From Fidelibacterota bacterium (GTDB taxonomy: Bacteria > Fidelibacterota > Marinisomatia > SCGC-AAA003-L08 > TS1B11), in contig SCKI01000005.1 of NCBI GenBank assembly GCA_004124295.1, positions 1 to 64,000 on the forward strand: a stretch of 64,000 nt of DNA, given 5' to 3'. Below, piece by piece: positions 52,719-61,917 of this stretch. Under the pieces are notes generated by a model. It was not told the DNA's origin and made no database searches. It saw nothing but the letters and a program-made list of their open reading frames with translations. Each line of letters begins with the position of its first letter. Position 1 is the first letter of the stretch. The translations under genes and the position numbers were made by a program.

Positions 52719-53793
52719 GCCGCCGGCTGCCTTCCAGCGTCCCCGCTGCGGGGTTGCGGAGCGGGCCGCTGAAGCCGAGCTGTACCCTCTGTGGGAGCGT
52801 TGCGCCGGACGGCAGGCGGCCGGCACCGGCGGCACCTACCTGATTCTCGATCCCGGCCAGCGTAACGGCGGTCCCGGTCCCGATTACCGGCGGGCCGCGA
52901 TCCGTTTCCCCGATGGCAGCCTGCGCCGGGGCGAAGTGGAGATTCATACCACATCGGCCGGCTGGAGGGCGCACCGCCACGGGCCCGATTTCCGCTACAG
53001 CCGCCTGCTCGCTCAGGTCGTGGGCTGGGGACCGCTGCCAGCGGTGACCACGGCCGGCGGGGATGTACCGACATTGCGCTTGCCGGCGCTGTCCGGGCCG
53101 ACGCTGCGGCCCTGCGAAACCGGTAAAACCGGCCTGAGCGCTGCCGTGACCACCGATATGCTGCAGCTGCTGGCAGCCCAGCGCTGGTTTCGCCGGCTGG
53201 CCGTCTGGCAACGGCTGGACCGTAAGGGTGAACTGGCGCTGCTGGCGGAGCGCCTCGGTTCCACTGGGGCGGCGGAAGCGCTGCTGGAAGCCTGGCAACG
53301 GGAACTCCCTGGCGCCGCCGGGCTGCACCCGTTCCTGGAGGCGGTGGGCTGCGGGAAGGGCGATGTGGCGCCTGGCCAGGTCCGGCGGACAAGGCGCCGT
53401 AGAGCCCGGCTGCTCAGTGCCCTGGCTTGGCGCACCCGGGCGGGGCAGGATAGCCCCGCTGGCCAGGATAATTGGGGCGCGGCCGGCTGGGCCGATCTGG
53501 CGATGCTGCTGAAGGAGCTGCAGGGGGCGGGGTACGGCGCACCGGGGCATGGATTCCGGGTGGAAGTGGCCGGCAACTGGCTGCTCCCCCGGCAGGCCGC
53601 CCGCGCCGGCGCAGAACGGTTCCAGGCCTGGTTCGATCTGCCCCGGGGTTTCCTTTACGGCCGGGTGCGGCGTTTGGTGGACCGGCTGGGCCAGCCGTGG
53701 CCGCGCAGCTTCGGCCAGCAACAGGGTTGGCTGGAGTGGCTGGGCACGCTGTGTGGTCCGGCAGACTGTGACCGCTGCCCGGTGACCGGCTGA
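52654..53793 (+). CDS. DUF2851 family protein
   Basis: A protein of up to 379 residues. The family pattern is visible from about residue 40: LYPLWERCAGRQAAGTGGTYLILDPGQRNGGPGPDYRRAAIRFPDGSLRRGEVEIHTTSAGWRAHRHGPDFRYSRLLAQVV (in parts), the GPD and GEVEIH motifs being typical. At the C-terminus are four cysteines (LCGPADCDRCP). Function is unknown; DUF2851 proteins are common in Bacteroidota and relatives. The start is unsettled: in-frame ATGs exist only inside plsC (52651, 52654), and family homology begins after them. The first 35 residues are low-confidence. Confidence 0.75.
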   Translation: MPASSAQRSVAAWRPCSPPPAEPPAAFQRPRCGVAERAAEAELYPLWERCAGRQAAGTGGTYLILDPGQRNGGPGPDYRRAAIRFPDGSLRRGEVEIHTTSAGWRAHRHGPDFRYSRLLAQVVGWGPLPAVTTAGGDVPTLRLPALSGPTLRPCETGKTGLSAAVTTDMLQLLAAQRWFRRLAVWQRLDRKGELALLAERLGSTGAAEALLEAWQRELPGAAGLHPFLEAVGCGKGDVAPGQVRRTRRRRARLLSALAWRTRAGQDSPAGQDNWGAAGWADLAMLLKELQGAGYGAPGHGFRVEVAGNWLLPRQAARAGAERFQAWFDLPRGFLYGRVRRLVDRLGQPWPRSFGQQQGWLEWLGTLCGPADCDRCPVTG

Positions 53794-53870
53794 CACTGCC
53801 CTGAGCGTAGCGGCGGCTGTTGAATTGACCCGTGTTTCCGGGGCAACCTGCCCCTAAATTCGTCCCCGAT

Positions 53871-55745
53871 ATGCGGAATTTGCAAAAATTCGCCCCCTGG
53901 CGCTGGTTGCCCGCGCTGCTCTGGCTGAGCCTCGCCCTGGGCCAGGCCGACCAGGCCCGGCTGCCCCTCGGTGAGGGGGTGCCGGCCAGCGACCCCTGGA
54001 TGGCCGCAGAAGATATCTCCCGGTTCGACGAACTGCTCACCGAAGCCCGGCTGATTTTCACCGATGCCATCATTGCCGACAAGAGCGAGGATACGCTGGA
54101 GGCGGCCTTCCATTTCGACCTGCTGTTCGAGGCCATGTCCGACATCGAGCAGCTGCCCTATATCGACGAGCTCCAGCGCCTGGAGTTCAACCGCTTTCTG
54201 AATGCCACCGTGGCCTATTACGAGAACGACACCCGGACCCTGGAGAAATACGAGACCTCCCTGACCGTCTCGGCCCTGCGCGACGAGCTGAGCCGCTACA
54301 CCCGCAGCCTGCCCTACGACCTGGGCCCTGTATCCACCATCGACAGCGAGGGGAACGGTGGCATGCCCGTGACCCACAACGCCCATGTGGCCCGGATTAT
54401 CCAGTTTTTCAATACCCAGGGCCGCAGCAGCATGCAGGCCTGGCTCAACCGGATTCCCCAGTATGCCCCGATTATCGGGCCGATCCTGGAGGAGGAGGGG
54501 ATCCCCCGGGACTTCATCTTCATGGCCGTGGTGGAAAGCGGCCTTAACCCCCGGGCCTATTCCTGGAAGCATGCCTCCGGACCGTGGCAGTTCATCACCT
54601 CCACCGGCAAACGTTACGGCCTGGAAAGGGACTGGTGGCGGGACGAGCGCCGGGACATCGAGAAATCGACCCGCGCCGCCGCCCGGTACCTGAGGGACCT
54701 GTATGCCGAGTTCGGCGACTGGTATCTGGCCATGGCGGCCTACAACACCGGCGAGGCCCGGGTCCGGCGGGCCATCCGCGTTCACGATAGCCGCGATTTC
54801 TGGAAACTCTACGTGCTGCCCCGGCAGACGCGCAACTATGTGCCCAACATCATGGCCGCATTCCTGATCGCCCAGGATCCCGAAAAATACGGCTTTACGG
54901 TGACGCCTAAAGCGGCGCTCACCTGGGAAAAGGTGGCCCTGGACCGCAGCCTGACGTTCGACATTCTGGCCCAGATCGGCGGCTTTCCGGCCGATACCCT
55001 GGCGCTGCTCAATCCCGAGCTGCGGCAGAAAGCAACGCCACCGGTGGAGGAGGATAAACCGTATCAGTTGAATATCCCGCTGGGCTACCGGGAGCAGTTC
55101 CTGGCCAACTATGATGCCATCGCCTCCCAGGTCGGTCCGGAGCTGCTGGCTGCGGTGCAGTTGCGCCGGCACCGGGTGCGCCGGGGCGAGAGCCTCTATT
55201 CCATCTCCAAGCGCTACGGGGTGCCTATCAACCGGATCGTGCGGGCCAACGACATCCGCAACCGCAACCGCCTGCGGGTGGGGCAGATTTTGTCCGTGCC
55301 TCTCACGGCTTCGGCGCTGCCGGCCCGGCCGGCCGAGGTGCCTTCTGCAAGGGGGCTCAAGCAAGTCTATTACACCGTCCGCCCCGATGACGCCCTCGGG
55401 TTTATTGCGGAGGCCTTCAATGTGGGGCTGTCGAAAATCCGCAGTTGGAATGGCATCCGGCCGGGCAGCGCCGACAACATCAAGGTGGGCCAAAAACTGG
55501 TGATCTGGGTGCCGGAGAGCTGGAACGGCCGCGCCGCCCTGGCCGTGCCGCCCAAGCCGAAGGTCCCCGATCTGGCCGGGAGAGAGAAAATTTATTATAC
55601 TGTCCGGCCCGGCGACACCCTGGGCCACATCGCCGAGGCGCACAATATTGGCCTGTCGAAGCTGCGCATGTGGAACGGCATGAGCCCCACCAGCAACAGC
55701 ATCCGCACCGGCCAGAAGCTGGTCATTGTCAGGGGCGAGAGTTGA
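53871..55745 (+). CDS. MltD-like lytic transglycosylase with three LysM domains
   Basis: A 624-residue periplasmic or outer-membrane-associated murein hydrolase. A signal peptide (about 1-27) is followed by an SLT domain: [37 protein letters not shown] (catalytic Glu in VVESGLNP), and [16 protein letters not shown]. Three LysM repeats lie at the C-terminus (about 440-485, 503-552 and 575-622; e.g. [30 protein letters not shown]). It cleaves glycan strands to anhydro-muropeptides. ATG 53871 gives a clean signal peptide; the in-frame GTG at 53832 would add 13 residues. It overlaps sppA through TTGA. Confidence 0.9.
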   Translation: MRNLQKFAPWRWLPALLWLSLALGQADQARLPLGEGVPASDPWMAAEDISRFDELLTEARLIFTDAIIADKSEDTLEAAFHFDLLFEAMSDIEQLPYIDELQRLEFNRFLNATVAYYENDTRTLEKYETSLTVSALRDELSRYTRSLPYDLGPVSTIDSEGNGGMPVTHNAHVARIIQFFNTQGRSSMQAWLNRIPQYAPIIGPILEEEGIPRDFIFMAVVESGLNPRAYSWKHASGPWQFITSTGKRYGLERDWWRDERRDIEKSTRAAARYLRDLYAEFGDWYLAMAAYNTGEARVRRAIRVHDSRDFWKLYVLPRQTRNYVPNIMAAFLIAQDPEKYGFTVTPKAALTWEKVALDRSLTFDILAQIGGFPADTLALLNPELRQKATPPVEEDKPYQLNIPLGYREQFLANYDAIASQVGPELLAAVQLRRHRVRRGESLYSISKRYGVPINRIVRANDIRNRNRLRVGQILSVPLTASALPARPAEVPSARGLKQVYYTVRPDDALGFIAEAFNVGLSKIRSWNGIRPGSADNIKVGQKLVIWVPESWNGRAALAVPPKPKVPDLAGREKIYYTVRPGDTLGHIAEAHNIGLSKLRMWNGMSPTSNSIRTGQKLVIVRGES

Positions 55746-56623
55746 GCCGCAGCCGCTATGACCGGGTCCTGAAATGGACGCTGCTGGTGGCCGGGGGCAT
55801 CATGCTGCTGATGTTGCTGAATCTGTTCCAGCGGCCCGGGCGGCAGGACTGGACCGTCAGCGGCGGACCCCGCGTGGGGGTGGTGGATATCCGCGGGCCG
55901 ATCCTGGACAGCCGGAAGATTGTCGAGCGCATCGACCAATTCGCCCGGCGCAAGGACATCGACGCGATCCTGGTGCGCATCGACTCTCCCGGCGGCACCG
56001 TGGGGGCCAGCCAGGAGATTTACGCCAAGCTGGCCAAGGTCCGGGACGAGGGCGACAAGCCGGTGGTGGCCTCCATGGGGACCGTGGCCGCATCAGGCGG
56101 CGTTTACGTGGCCTTGGGGGCCGATACCATCATGGCGGCGCCCGGCACGGCCACCGGCTCCATCGGCGTTATCCTCGATTTTCCGGTGGCGACAGGTCTG
56201 TTGGAGAAGCTCGGTATCCAGGTGGAGGTGGTCAAAAGCGGGGCGCTGAAGGACGCCGGCTCGCCCTATCGCGTGCCGACGGCGGCGGACCGGGCCAGCT
56301 TTCAACGCATCATCGACGACCTGTACGATCAGTTCATCAACGTGGTGGCGAAGGAGCGGGGATTGAGCTTGGAGGCGGTGCGGCAGATGGCCACCGGGGA
56401 AGTATTTACCGGCCGGGAAGCGTTGCAACTGGGCCTGATAGACCTTTTGGGAACCTATGAAGATGCCGTAAACTTGGCCGGCTCAATGACCGGCAGCGAT
56501 AAGCGGCCGGAAGTGGTGCGGCCGGTGGAGCGCCGCCGGCGGACGCTTTTGGATTGGATCATTGGCGACCTGGCCTCCGAAAGCATTTATCCCCAGTTGA
56601 TGCCCCAGTATCGGATGTGGTAG
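55742..56623 (+). CDS. sppA: Signal peptide peptidase SppA
   Basis: A 293-residue short-form SppA (S49 family) that degrades signal peptides in the membrane. One N-terminal TM (about 13-30) is followed by [39 protein letters not shown], the nucleophile Ser in [16 protein letters not shown] and the general-base Lys in [17 protein letters not shown]. The start is assigned to TTG 55742, which overlaps the preceding stop (TTGA) and places the TM at the N-terminus; no ATG exists before the TM. Confidence 0.9.
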   Translation: MSRSRYDRVLKWTLLVAGGIMLLMLLNLFQRPGRQDWTVSGGPRVGVVDIRGPILDSRKIVERIDQFARRKDIDAILVRIDSPGGTVGASQEIYAKLAKVRDEGDKPVVASMGTVAASGGVYVALGADTIMAAPGTATGSIGVILDFPVATGLLEKLGIQVEVVKSGALKDAGSPYRVPTAADRASFQRIIDDLYDQFINVVAKERGLSLEAVRQMATGEVFTGREALQLGLIDLLGTYEDAVNLAGSMTGSDKRPEVVRPVERRRRTLLDWIIGDLASESIYPQLMPQYRMW

Positions 56624-56651
56624 TATCGAATGTGGTAGTCAGGAGGTAGGT

Positions 56652-56990
56652 TTGAACAGCGGCGACCTGGACGCAATCCTGGGAAAAAAAACGGGATTGA
56701 CCAAAAGTGAAACCATCCAGTTTCTGGCCCAGATGACGGGCCTGACCAGGGTGGAGACGGAGACGGTTGTGGACGGACTGCTCGGTATCGTGCAGGAAGT
56801 CCTCAGCCAGGGCAAGAAAGTGGAACTGCGCGGTTTCGGCACCTTTTCGGTCCGCACCCGGCAGCCCCGGGAGGCCCGCAATCCGGCCACCCAGGAGACG
56901 GTGATGCTGGGGAAGCGGTTCGTACCGGTTTTCCGGCCCTCAAAGTCACTGCGCGGGGCTGTGGATCAGGCCCTGAGCGCCGGCCGTTAA
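56652..56990 (+). CDS. HU/IHF-family DNA-binding protein
   Basis: A 112-residue histone-like protein. After a short N-terminal extension comes the helical dimer core (GLTKSETIQFLAQMTGLTRVETETVVDGLLGIVQEVLSQGKKVELRGFGTFSVRTR, in parts) with the family signature GFGTFSVR.R..R.ARNPATQE, the DNA-intercalating arm region, and VPVFRPSKSLRGAV. The proline of the RNP motif is kept. The start is a TTG with AGGAGGT 5 bases upstream. It follows sppA by 28 bases. Confidence 0.92.
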   Translation: MNSGDLDAILGKKTGLTKSETIQFLAQMTGLTRVETETVVDGLLGIVQEVLSQGKKVELRGFGTFSVRTRQPREARNPATQETVMLGKRFVPVFRPSKSLRGAVDQALSAGR

Positions 56991-57041
56991 GCGGTAGCAG
57001 TTATTTTTTACAGTTAACCTTTTTTAGCGAAGCGAGACAGC

Positions 57042-57137
57042 ATGCCCTGTGGACGAAAGCGGAAACGACGGAAAATCAACACGCATAAGCGCAAGAAGCG
57101 CTTGCGCGCCAACCGGCACAAGAAGAAACTGCGCTAA
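57042..57137 (+). CDS. AURKAIP1/COX24-domain micropeptide (31 residues)
   Basis: ATG 57042 opens a 31-codon frame encoding PCGRKRKRRKINTHKRKKRLRANRHKKKLR after Met, given here in pieces: MPCGRKRKRRKI, NTHKRKKRLRANR, HKKKLR. The pattern MPCGKKRKRxKxxTHKRKKRLRxNRHKKK is that of the COX24/AURKAIP1 domain, a tiny ribosome-associated protein found in Bacteroidota, Chlorobiota and relatives. Fifteen or more of 31 residues are Lys or Arg. Upstream is AGCGAGA, a weak ribosome-binding site. It sits between the HU-like and S1/P1 nuclease genes. Confidence 0.85.
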   Translation: MPCGRKRKRRKINTHKRKKRLRANRHKKKLR

Positions 57138-57162
57138 CCTCTGGCGCGTCAGGAGACCCGGC

Positions 57163-58056
57163 ATGCAGCGGGCGGGGATGCGGCTCACGATCAGCACAGT
57201 ACTGCTGGCCGTGCTGCTGCTTCCATCGGAAACGGCCTGGGGCTGGGGTTTCCCGGCGCACAGGCGCATTAACCGCCATGCCGTGGAGCTCCTCCCGGCG
57301 CCTCTGGGTGATTATTACCGGGCCCACAGCAGCTGGCTGGTGGCCCTGGCCACCGATGCGGACCAGCGCAAGCGCTACAGCCCGGAAGAGGCTCCCAGCC
57401 ACTACATCGATTTCGAGTACTACGGCGACGGCCCCTATGCCGGCCTGCCCCATAACCGCCGGGCGGCCGAGGAGCGGTTTGGCCGGGAGAATTTGCCCAA
57501 ATGGGGCACCTTGCCCTGGCATGCGGTGGGGCTCACCGAAGCGCTCCGGGACGCGATGGCGGCCGGGGAATGGGAGCGGGTGCTGGTCCTCTCTGCCGAC
57601 CTGGGACACTTTATCGGCGACGGCCACCAGCCGCTGCACACCACCGTCAACTACGACGGCAAAGACTCGGGCAATGACGGCGTCCACAGCTTGTTCGAGA
57701 GCGTCATGGTGAGCCACTTTCTGGAGCGCTACCAGCCGGACAATCCGCCGCTGGTGCCGATCGACAGCCTGGCCCCCGCTATTTTCGGCTGGCTGGAAGA
57801 ATCCTATGGGCACCTGCAGGCGCTGCTGGATGCCGACAGCCGGGCCCGCCAGGGGCTCACTGGGGAACAGCGCCAGGCCCTCACGGAGGCCCGTTTCAAC
57901 GTTGCTGTGGCCAGCCTGCCCGCAGGCTACCTCGATAAGCTCTATGCCGGCGCAGGCCAACTGGCCTGGGACCGCATGGAGCTGGCGGCGGTGCGGCTGG
58001 CCTCCCTGTGGCAGTGGGCCTGGGTGCAGGCCGGCAGGCCCGACCCGCCCGGCTAA
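57163..58056 (+). CDS. S1/P1-type zinc nuclease, secreted
   Basis: A 297-residue protein with signal peptide about 1-26 (LTISTVLLAVLLLPSETAWG). The mature start WGFPAHRRINRHAVELLP supplies the N-terminal Trp and His zinc ligands of the S1/P1 nuclease/phospholipase C superfamily. Other ligands are in THYIDFEYY-like SHYIDFEYYG, LPWHAVGLTEAL and the hallmark DLGHFIGDGHQPLHTTVNYDG. It probably degrades single-stranded nucleic acids in the periplasm, or phospholipids. ATG 57163 is chosen because AGGAGA lies 8 bases upstream; the longer frame starting at 57049 overlaps the COX24-like gene and is not signal-like. Confidence 0.85.
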   Translation: MQRAGMRLTISTVLLAVLLLPSETAWGWGFPAHRRINRHAVELLPAPLGDYYRAHSSWLVALATDADQRKRYSPEEAPSHYIDFEYYGDGPYAGLPHNRRAAEERFGRENLPKWGTLPWHAVGLTEALRDAMAAGEWERVLVLSADLGHFIGDGHQPLHTTVNYDGKDSGNDGVHSLFESVMVSHFLERYQPDNPPLVPIDSLAPAIFGWLEESYGHLQALLDADSRARQGLTGEQRQALTEARFNVAVASLPAGYLDKLYAGAGQLAWDRMELAAVRLASLWQWAWVQAGRPDPPG

Positions 58057-59274
58057 ATGCCCCTTCCCGGACCATTAGAAGTACTCTCCGTCTCCGACCT
58101 GAACCGGCAGGCCCGGCAGCTGCTGGAAGGGGCCCTCGGCCGGATCATGGTGGAGGGCGAGATCAGCAATTTCAAGCACCACAGCTCCGGGCACATGTAT
58201 TTCTCGCTCAAAGACAGCCAGGCCCAACTGCCTATGGTGATGTTCGCCTCGGCCAACGCCCGTCTCACCTTCCGGCCCCGGGATGGCCAGCATGTGCTGG
58301 CCCAGGGCCGCCTGACCCTGTACGAGGTGCGGGGCCAGTACCAGCTGGTGGCGGAAAACCTCTATCCCGCCGGGGAGGGGGCGTTGTGGCTCAAGTTCGA
58401 GGCCCTGCGGGAGCGGTTGCGCGGTGAAGGCCTCTTTGAGACGGCCCGGAAACAGTCCCTGCCCAGCTTCCCGCTGACCGTGGGACTGATCACCTCGCCG
58501 ACGGGCGCGGTCGTCCATGACCTGCTGAACGTGCTGCGCCGGCGGGCGCCCCAGGTGACCGCCCTGTTGCGGCCCACCCTGGTGCAGGGGGCCCAGGCCG
58601 CAGCCGATATCGTGGCCGCCATCGCGGAGCAGGTGGCCCACGGCGCGGCCGATCTGCTGATCCTGGCCCGGGGGGGCGGCTCCCTGGAGGACCTCTGGCC
58701 GTTCAACGAGGAAGCGGTGGTCCGGGCGGTGGCGGCCTGCCCCCTGCCGGTCATCTCTGCCATCGGGCACGAAACCGATATGACCCTGTGCGATCTGGCC
58801 GCCGATGTCCGTGCGCCGACGCCATCCGCGGCTGCCGAGCTGGCCGTTCCCGAGCGGGAGGGCTTTCTGCAGCTGCTGGATGAACAGACCCAGCTGCTGG
58901 AATCCCAGCTCCGGCGCCGGCTGGCTGAGATGGGCCGTCAACTGCATTCGCTGGAGCAGCAGTACGCCTTTCGCCAGCCCCTCCGGCCCATCGAAATTTA
59001 CCGGCAGACGGCCCGGGACCAGCAGGGCCGGCTTGATCGAGCCATGACGCACCTGCTCAACAATTTCCGGCAACGCACCCGGGCGGCACAGGGCCTGCTG
59101 GAGGCGGCCGATCCCCAGCGGCCCCTGGAGCGGGGCTATGCCCTGGTATCCCGGGAGGCGTCCGGTGAGCCGGTGGCCCGCAAGCGGGAGCTGCGCTCCG
59201 GGGAGCTGCTGCAGATTCGTTTTGCCGATGGCACGGCGCCAGCCCGGGCCGGGGAACTGGGGCCGGGACGGTGA
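58057..59274 (+). CDS. xseA: Exodeoxyribonuclease VII large subunit
   Basis: A 405-residue XseA that, with XseB, degrades single-stranded DNA to oligonucleotides. The N-terminal OB-fold (about 20-105) has VEGEISNFKHHSSGHMYFSLKD. The catalytic domain has LITSPTGAVVHDLLNVLRRRAP, ILARGGGSLEDLWPFNEEAVVRAV and AIGHETDMTLCDLAADVRAPTPSAAAELA, followed by the long coiled-coil tail and LERGYALV near the end. Its ATG begins right after the preceding stop codon, and its end overlaps xseB by 4 bases. Confidence 0.96.
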   Translation: MPLPGPLEVLSVSDLNRQARQLLEGALGRIMVEGEISNFKHHSSGHMYFSLKDSQAQLPMVMFASANARLTFRPRDGQHVLAQGRLTLYEVRGQYQLVAENLYPAGEGALWLKFEALRERLRGEGLFETARKQSLPSFPLTVGLITSPTGAVVHDLLNVLRRRAPQVTALLRPTLVQGAQAAADIVAAIAEQVAHGAADLLILARGGGSLEDLWPFNEEAVVRAVAACPLPVISAIGHETDMTLCDLAADVRAPTPSAAAELAVPEREGFLQLLDEQTQLLESQLRRRLAEMGRQLHSLEQQYAFRQPLRPIEIYRQTARDQQGRLDRAMTHLLNNFRQRTRAAQGLLEAADPQRPLERGYALVSREASGEPVARKRELRSGELLQIRFADGTAPARAGELGPGR

Positions 59275-59537
59275 CCGCCAAACCGAAAAAGAAGGTTCCG
59301 CAGTTGAGCTTTGAGGCGGCCTTGGAACGGCTGGGCGAGATCGTTGGCGCCCTGGAAAATGAGTCGCTGGGGCTGGACCGCTCGGTGGAACTGTTCGCCG
59401 AAGGCCGCCGGTTGGCCGCGCTGTGCCACGAGCAACTGTCCGCGGCGGAGGAGCAGATCAAGACGCTGCTCAAGGACGACGGCGGTTTCCGGGAGGAACC
59501 GGGCCTGCCCGCAGCGGCCGGGGAGCCGGACGCGTGA
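59271..59537 (+). CDS. xseB: Exodeoxyribonuclease VII small subunit
   Basis: An 88-residue XseB: LSFEAALERLGEIVGALENESLGLDRSVELFAEGRRLAALCHEQLSAAEEQI (in parts) is the diagnostic two-helix hairpin that binds the XseA coiled coil. The start is a GTG within the xseA stop (GTGA). The stop overlaps the NAD kinase GTG in the same way, giving an xseA-xseB-nadK string coupled by 4-base overlaps. Confidence 0.95.
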   Translation: MTAKPKKKVPQLSFEAALERLGEIVGALENESLGLDRSVELFAEGRRLAALCHEQLSAAEEQIKTLLKDDGGFREEPGLPAAAGEPDA

Positions 59538-60415
59538 CGACTTTCGGCATCATCGCCAACTATCGGAAAACCGAGTTGTGGGAGATTCTGCCGCCCCTGG
59601 TCCAGTGGCTGCTGGATAAAGGCCAGCAGGTGGCCCTCACCGACCGTCTGGTGGGCAGCCGCTACCAGGCCCCGAAGGAAGTGAAAATCTATTCCACGGC
59701 CGTTATCGTCAAGCATGCCGACATCATGCTCTCCATCGGCGGCGACGGCACGCTGCTCTCCAGCGCCCGCATCATCGGCAAGGCGGATGTCCCTATCCTG
59801 GGCATCCATATGGGTGGGCTGGGATTCCTGGCCGAGGTGCCCGTAGCCGGCACCTACACGGCGTTGGAAAAGGTGTTGGCCGGCGATTACCAGCTCGATG
59901 AGCGGATGGTGCTGGCCGTCGATCTGCAGGCTGCGGGAAAGGTGCAAACCTACTACGCCATCAACGATCTGGTGGTGGCCAGGGGCGCTTCGCCACGTTT
60001 GCTGAAGGCGCGGGTGGAAGTCTCCAACCGGAAGCTGAACGAGTACGTGGCCGACGGCCTTATCGTGGCGACCCCTACCGGCTCGACCGCCTATTCGCTG
60101 GCGGCCGGGGGGCCTATCGTCGTGCCGACCCTGGAGGCGCTGACCATCACGCCCATTTCCCCCCATTCCCTATCGGCCCGGCCCATCGTGGTGCCGAGTA
60201 CCGACCGGGTCGTCATCCGCTTTGCCGAGCAGGAGGAGAAGATCGCCCTGATTCTCGATGGCCAGGTGATGATCGACATCGACAGCAAGGCGGTGGTTAC
60301 GGCCCGCCGGGCCCGCTGGAATATCAAACTGGTGCGCCTGGCAGATTGGGATTATTACCAGGTGCTGCGGACCAAGATGGGCTGGTCCGGCGACACCGGC
60401 GGCCGCAACGGCTGA
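59534..60415 (+). CDS. nadK: NAD kinase
   Basis: A 293-residue NAD kinase making NADP+. FGIIANYRKTELWEILPPL opens the fold; the ATP/polyphosphate motif is LSIGGDGTLLSSAR (GGDG), with IHMGGLGFLAEV, YAINDLVVARG (NE/D motif) and ADGLIVATPTGSTAYSLAAGGPIV. The start is GTG 59534 overlapping the xseB stop; an earlier in-frame ATG (59423) lies within xseB and adds non-homologous residues. The gene converges with the CoA-binding protein gene 6 bases after its stop; no terminator is visible in that gap. Confidence 0.95.
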   Translation: MTTFGIIANYRKTELWEILPPLVQWLLDKGQQVALTDRLVGSRYQAPKEVKIYSTAVIVKHADIMLSIGGDGTLLSSARIIGKADVPILGIHMGGLGFLAEVPVAGTYTALEKVLAGDYQLDERMVLAVDLQAAGKVQTYYAINDLVVARGASPRLLKARVEVSNRKLNEYVADGLIVATPTGSTAYSLAAGGPIVVPTLEALTITPISPHSLSARPIVVPSTDRVVIRFAEQEEKIALILDGQVMIDIDSKAVVTARRARWNIKLVRLADWDYYQVLRTKMGWSGDTGGRNG

Positions 60416-60421
60416 GCGGCG

Positions 60422-60841
60422 CTACAGGCCCGGACGCGGCCGGCCCAGCCGGGCGTGCTCAATTTTAATGCACCTGTCCTGAACCGCCAGCAGGCCCCCT
60501 TCAACGGCGACCTGCAGGGCAGCGTCGTTGACAATGCCCAGCTGCAGCCAGAAGGCCCGCGCACCAATGGCCACGGCCTCTTCGGCGACCTGCAGGGTAT
60601 GCTCGGCCCGCCGGAAAACATCCACAATACCAACCGGCTCAGGGATGGCGCTCAGGCTCGGGTAAGCCTTAAGCCCCATGATTTTATCGTGCCCCGGATT
60701 CACCGGGATGATGCGGTAGCCGTATCTCCGCATGTAATGGGAAACGCTGTTGGAGGGCCGCCACGGCCGGGGAGACAGCCCCACAACGGCAATGGTTTTT
60801 TCTCCCAGCATGGTGCGCAGTTCTGCATCGCTGGCATTCAT
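60422..60841 (-). CDS. CoA-binding protein (YccU-like)
   Basis: A 139-residue Rossmann-fold CoA-binding domain: TIAVVGLSPRPWRPSNSVSHYMRRYGYRIIPVNPGHDKIMGLKAYPSLSAIP (in parts), IVDVFRRAEHTLQVAEEAVAIGARAFWLQLGIVNDAAL, and the terminal CIKIEHARLG. This matches YccU-type stand-alone proteins related to succinyl-CoA synthetase alpha; their cellular role is unknown. It lies 15 bases downstream of the proline dehydrogenase gene and probably shares its transcript. Confidence 0.92.
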   Translation of the reverse strand: MNASDAELRTMLGEKTIAVVGLSPRPWRPSNSVSHYMRRYGYRIIPVNPGHDKIMGLKAYPSLSAIPEPVGIVDVFRRAEHTLQVAEEAVAIGARAFWLQLGIVNDAALQVAVEGGLLAVQDRCIKIEHARLGRPRPGL

Positions 60842-60856
60842 GTCGACTCCCGCCGG

Positions 60857-61762
60857 TTAGCTGCGCCGCAGCATGTTCTTCAGAATATAGCCCGCGATGG
60901 CCGGATTTTCCTTGAGCCGCCGGAGGGCATAGTCGTGCCAGTCCTCGCCGAAGGGCAGGTAAACCCGCACGGTATAGCCCGCCGCCAGCAGCCGCTCCAG
61001 TGTTCCGGACATGGGCACGCCGTAAAGCACCTGGAACTCGAAGCGCGACGGCGGCACCTGCAGCTCGTCGATGAGTCTGCGGGCGGCCTTGATGAGCTTC
61101 TGGTCGTGGGTGGCGATGGCCATGCTGGCCCCGCCCTCGAAACCTTGCCGCAGCAGGGCCGTGTAATTGTCATTGACGGCGGCCCGGTCCTGCAGGCCGA
61201 TCTCGGGCGGTTCCCGGTAAATCCCCTTGCAGATGCGCACATTGAGAGCGGCGGACATCAGGTCAGCCAGATCGGCGGCGCTCCGCTTCAGGTAGGCCTG
61301 CAGCACCAGTCCGACCTTAGCATAGCTGCTGTGGAGCTGCCGGTAGAGCCGGATGGTGTCGTCGGTCTGGGCCGAGCTTTCCATGTCCAGGCACAGAAAA
61401 TTGTCCTGCTGCCGGGCGGCCTCCATGACCAGGCGGAGGTTGGCCAGGCAGACATCGGTCCCCAGATCGAGGCCCAGGTGGGTCGGCTTGAGGGATATGT
61501 TGGCCTGCACGCCGGCGGCGGCAATCTCCCCGTACAGGTGGCTGTAGGCGGCGGTCACATCGGCGGCCCCCCCGGCCGTCTGCACATGCTCACCAAGGAT
61601 ATCAAGCGTCACCTGGAAGCCGCGGTCATTCAGTTTTGCGGCCACGGCCAGGGCCCGCGCGGCCGACTCCCCGGCCACATAGCGCTGGGCGAAGCGCCGC
61701 ACAAGGGCCTTGGGCAGGATGGGCAGGATGCCCACCAGCAAGCGGTTCAGGGGAGCGGTCAT
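60857..61762 (-). CDS. Proline dehydrogenase
   Basis: A 301-residue monofunctional, FAD-dependent proline dehydrogenase, oxidising proline to P5C and passing electrons to quinone. TIM-barrel landmarks are VTLDILGEHV, ISLKPTHLGLDL, LCLDMESS, GLVLQAYLKRS, NVRICKGIYREP, IATHDQKLI, FEFQVLYGVP and the C-terminal substrate segment RVYLPFGEDWHDYALRRLKENP with the paired Arg. The next enzyme, P5C dehydrogenase, survives only as a fragment at the left window edge. A promoter-like pair (61770-61799) ends 8 bases before the ATG, so the message may be leaderless; no Shine-Dalgarno is present. Confidence 0.93.
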   Translation of the reverse strand: MTAPLNRLLVGILPILPKALVRRFAQRYVAGESAARALAVAAKLNDRGFQVTLDILGEHVQTAGGAADVTAAYSHLYGEIAAAGVQANISLKPTHLGLDLGTDVCLANLRLVMEAARQQDNFLCLDMESSAQTDDTIRLYRQLHSSYAKVGLVLQAYLKRSAADLADLMSAALNVRICKGIYREPPEIGLQDRAAVNDNYTALLRQGFEGGASMAIATHDQKLIKAARRLIDELQVPPSRFEFQVLYGVPMSGTLERLLAAGYTVRVYLPFGEDWHDYALRRLKENPAIAGYILKNMLRRS

Positions 61763-61769
61763 GGAGAGA

Positions 61770-61799
61770 AATTTACGGCCCGGCTGCGAAGCCGTACAA
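61770..61799 (-). promoter_or_regulatory. Putative promoter of proline dehydrogenase (leaderless)
   Basis: On the minus strand TTGTAC (61799-61794) and TAAATT (61775-61770) are 18 bases apart. The -10 box ends 8 bases before the ATG at 61762, so transcription would begin at or within a base or two of the start codon. Confidence 0.45.
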
Positions 61800-61860
61800 C
61801 CGTTCACCGGGACCCCGTAAGTTGCCCGCCGCCATGGATTCCCGGCTCGCGGTATAAGCC

Positions 61861-61890
61861 TTGACTTGAAAATTCCCCGCTGGGTAATTT
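61861..61890 (+). promoter_or_regulatory. Promoter of the nuo operon
   Basis: TTGACT (61861-61866) and TAATTT (61885-61890) are 18 bases apart. The predicted start near 61897 leaves a leader of about 20 bases that contains AGGGGAGG, the nuoA Shine-Dalgarno. Confidence 0.65.
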
Positions 61891-61917
61891 TACAGGCTGT
61901 AATAAGGGGAGGATATC

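Noticed and set aside
53655-55643. A 662-codon minus-strand frame
   Set aside because: It mirrors the lytic transglycosylase gene, which has catalytic and LysM motifs and a signal peptide.
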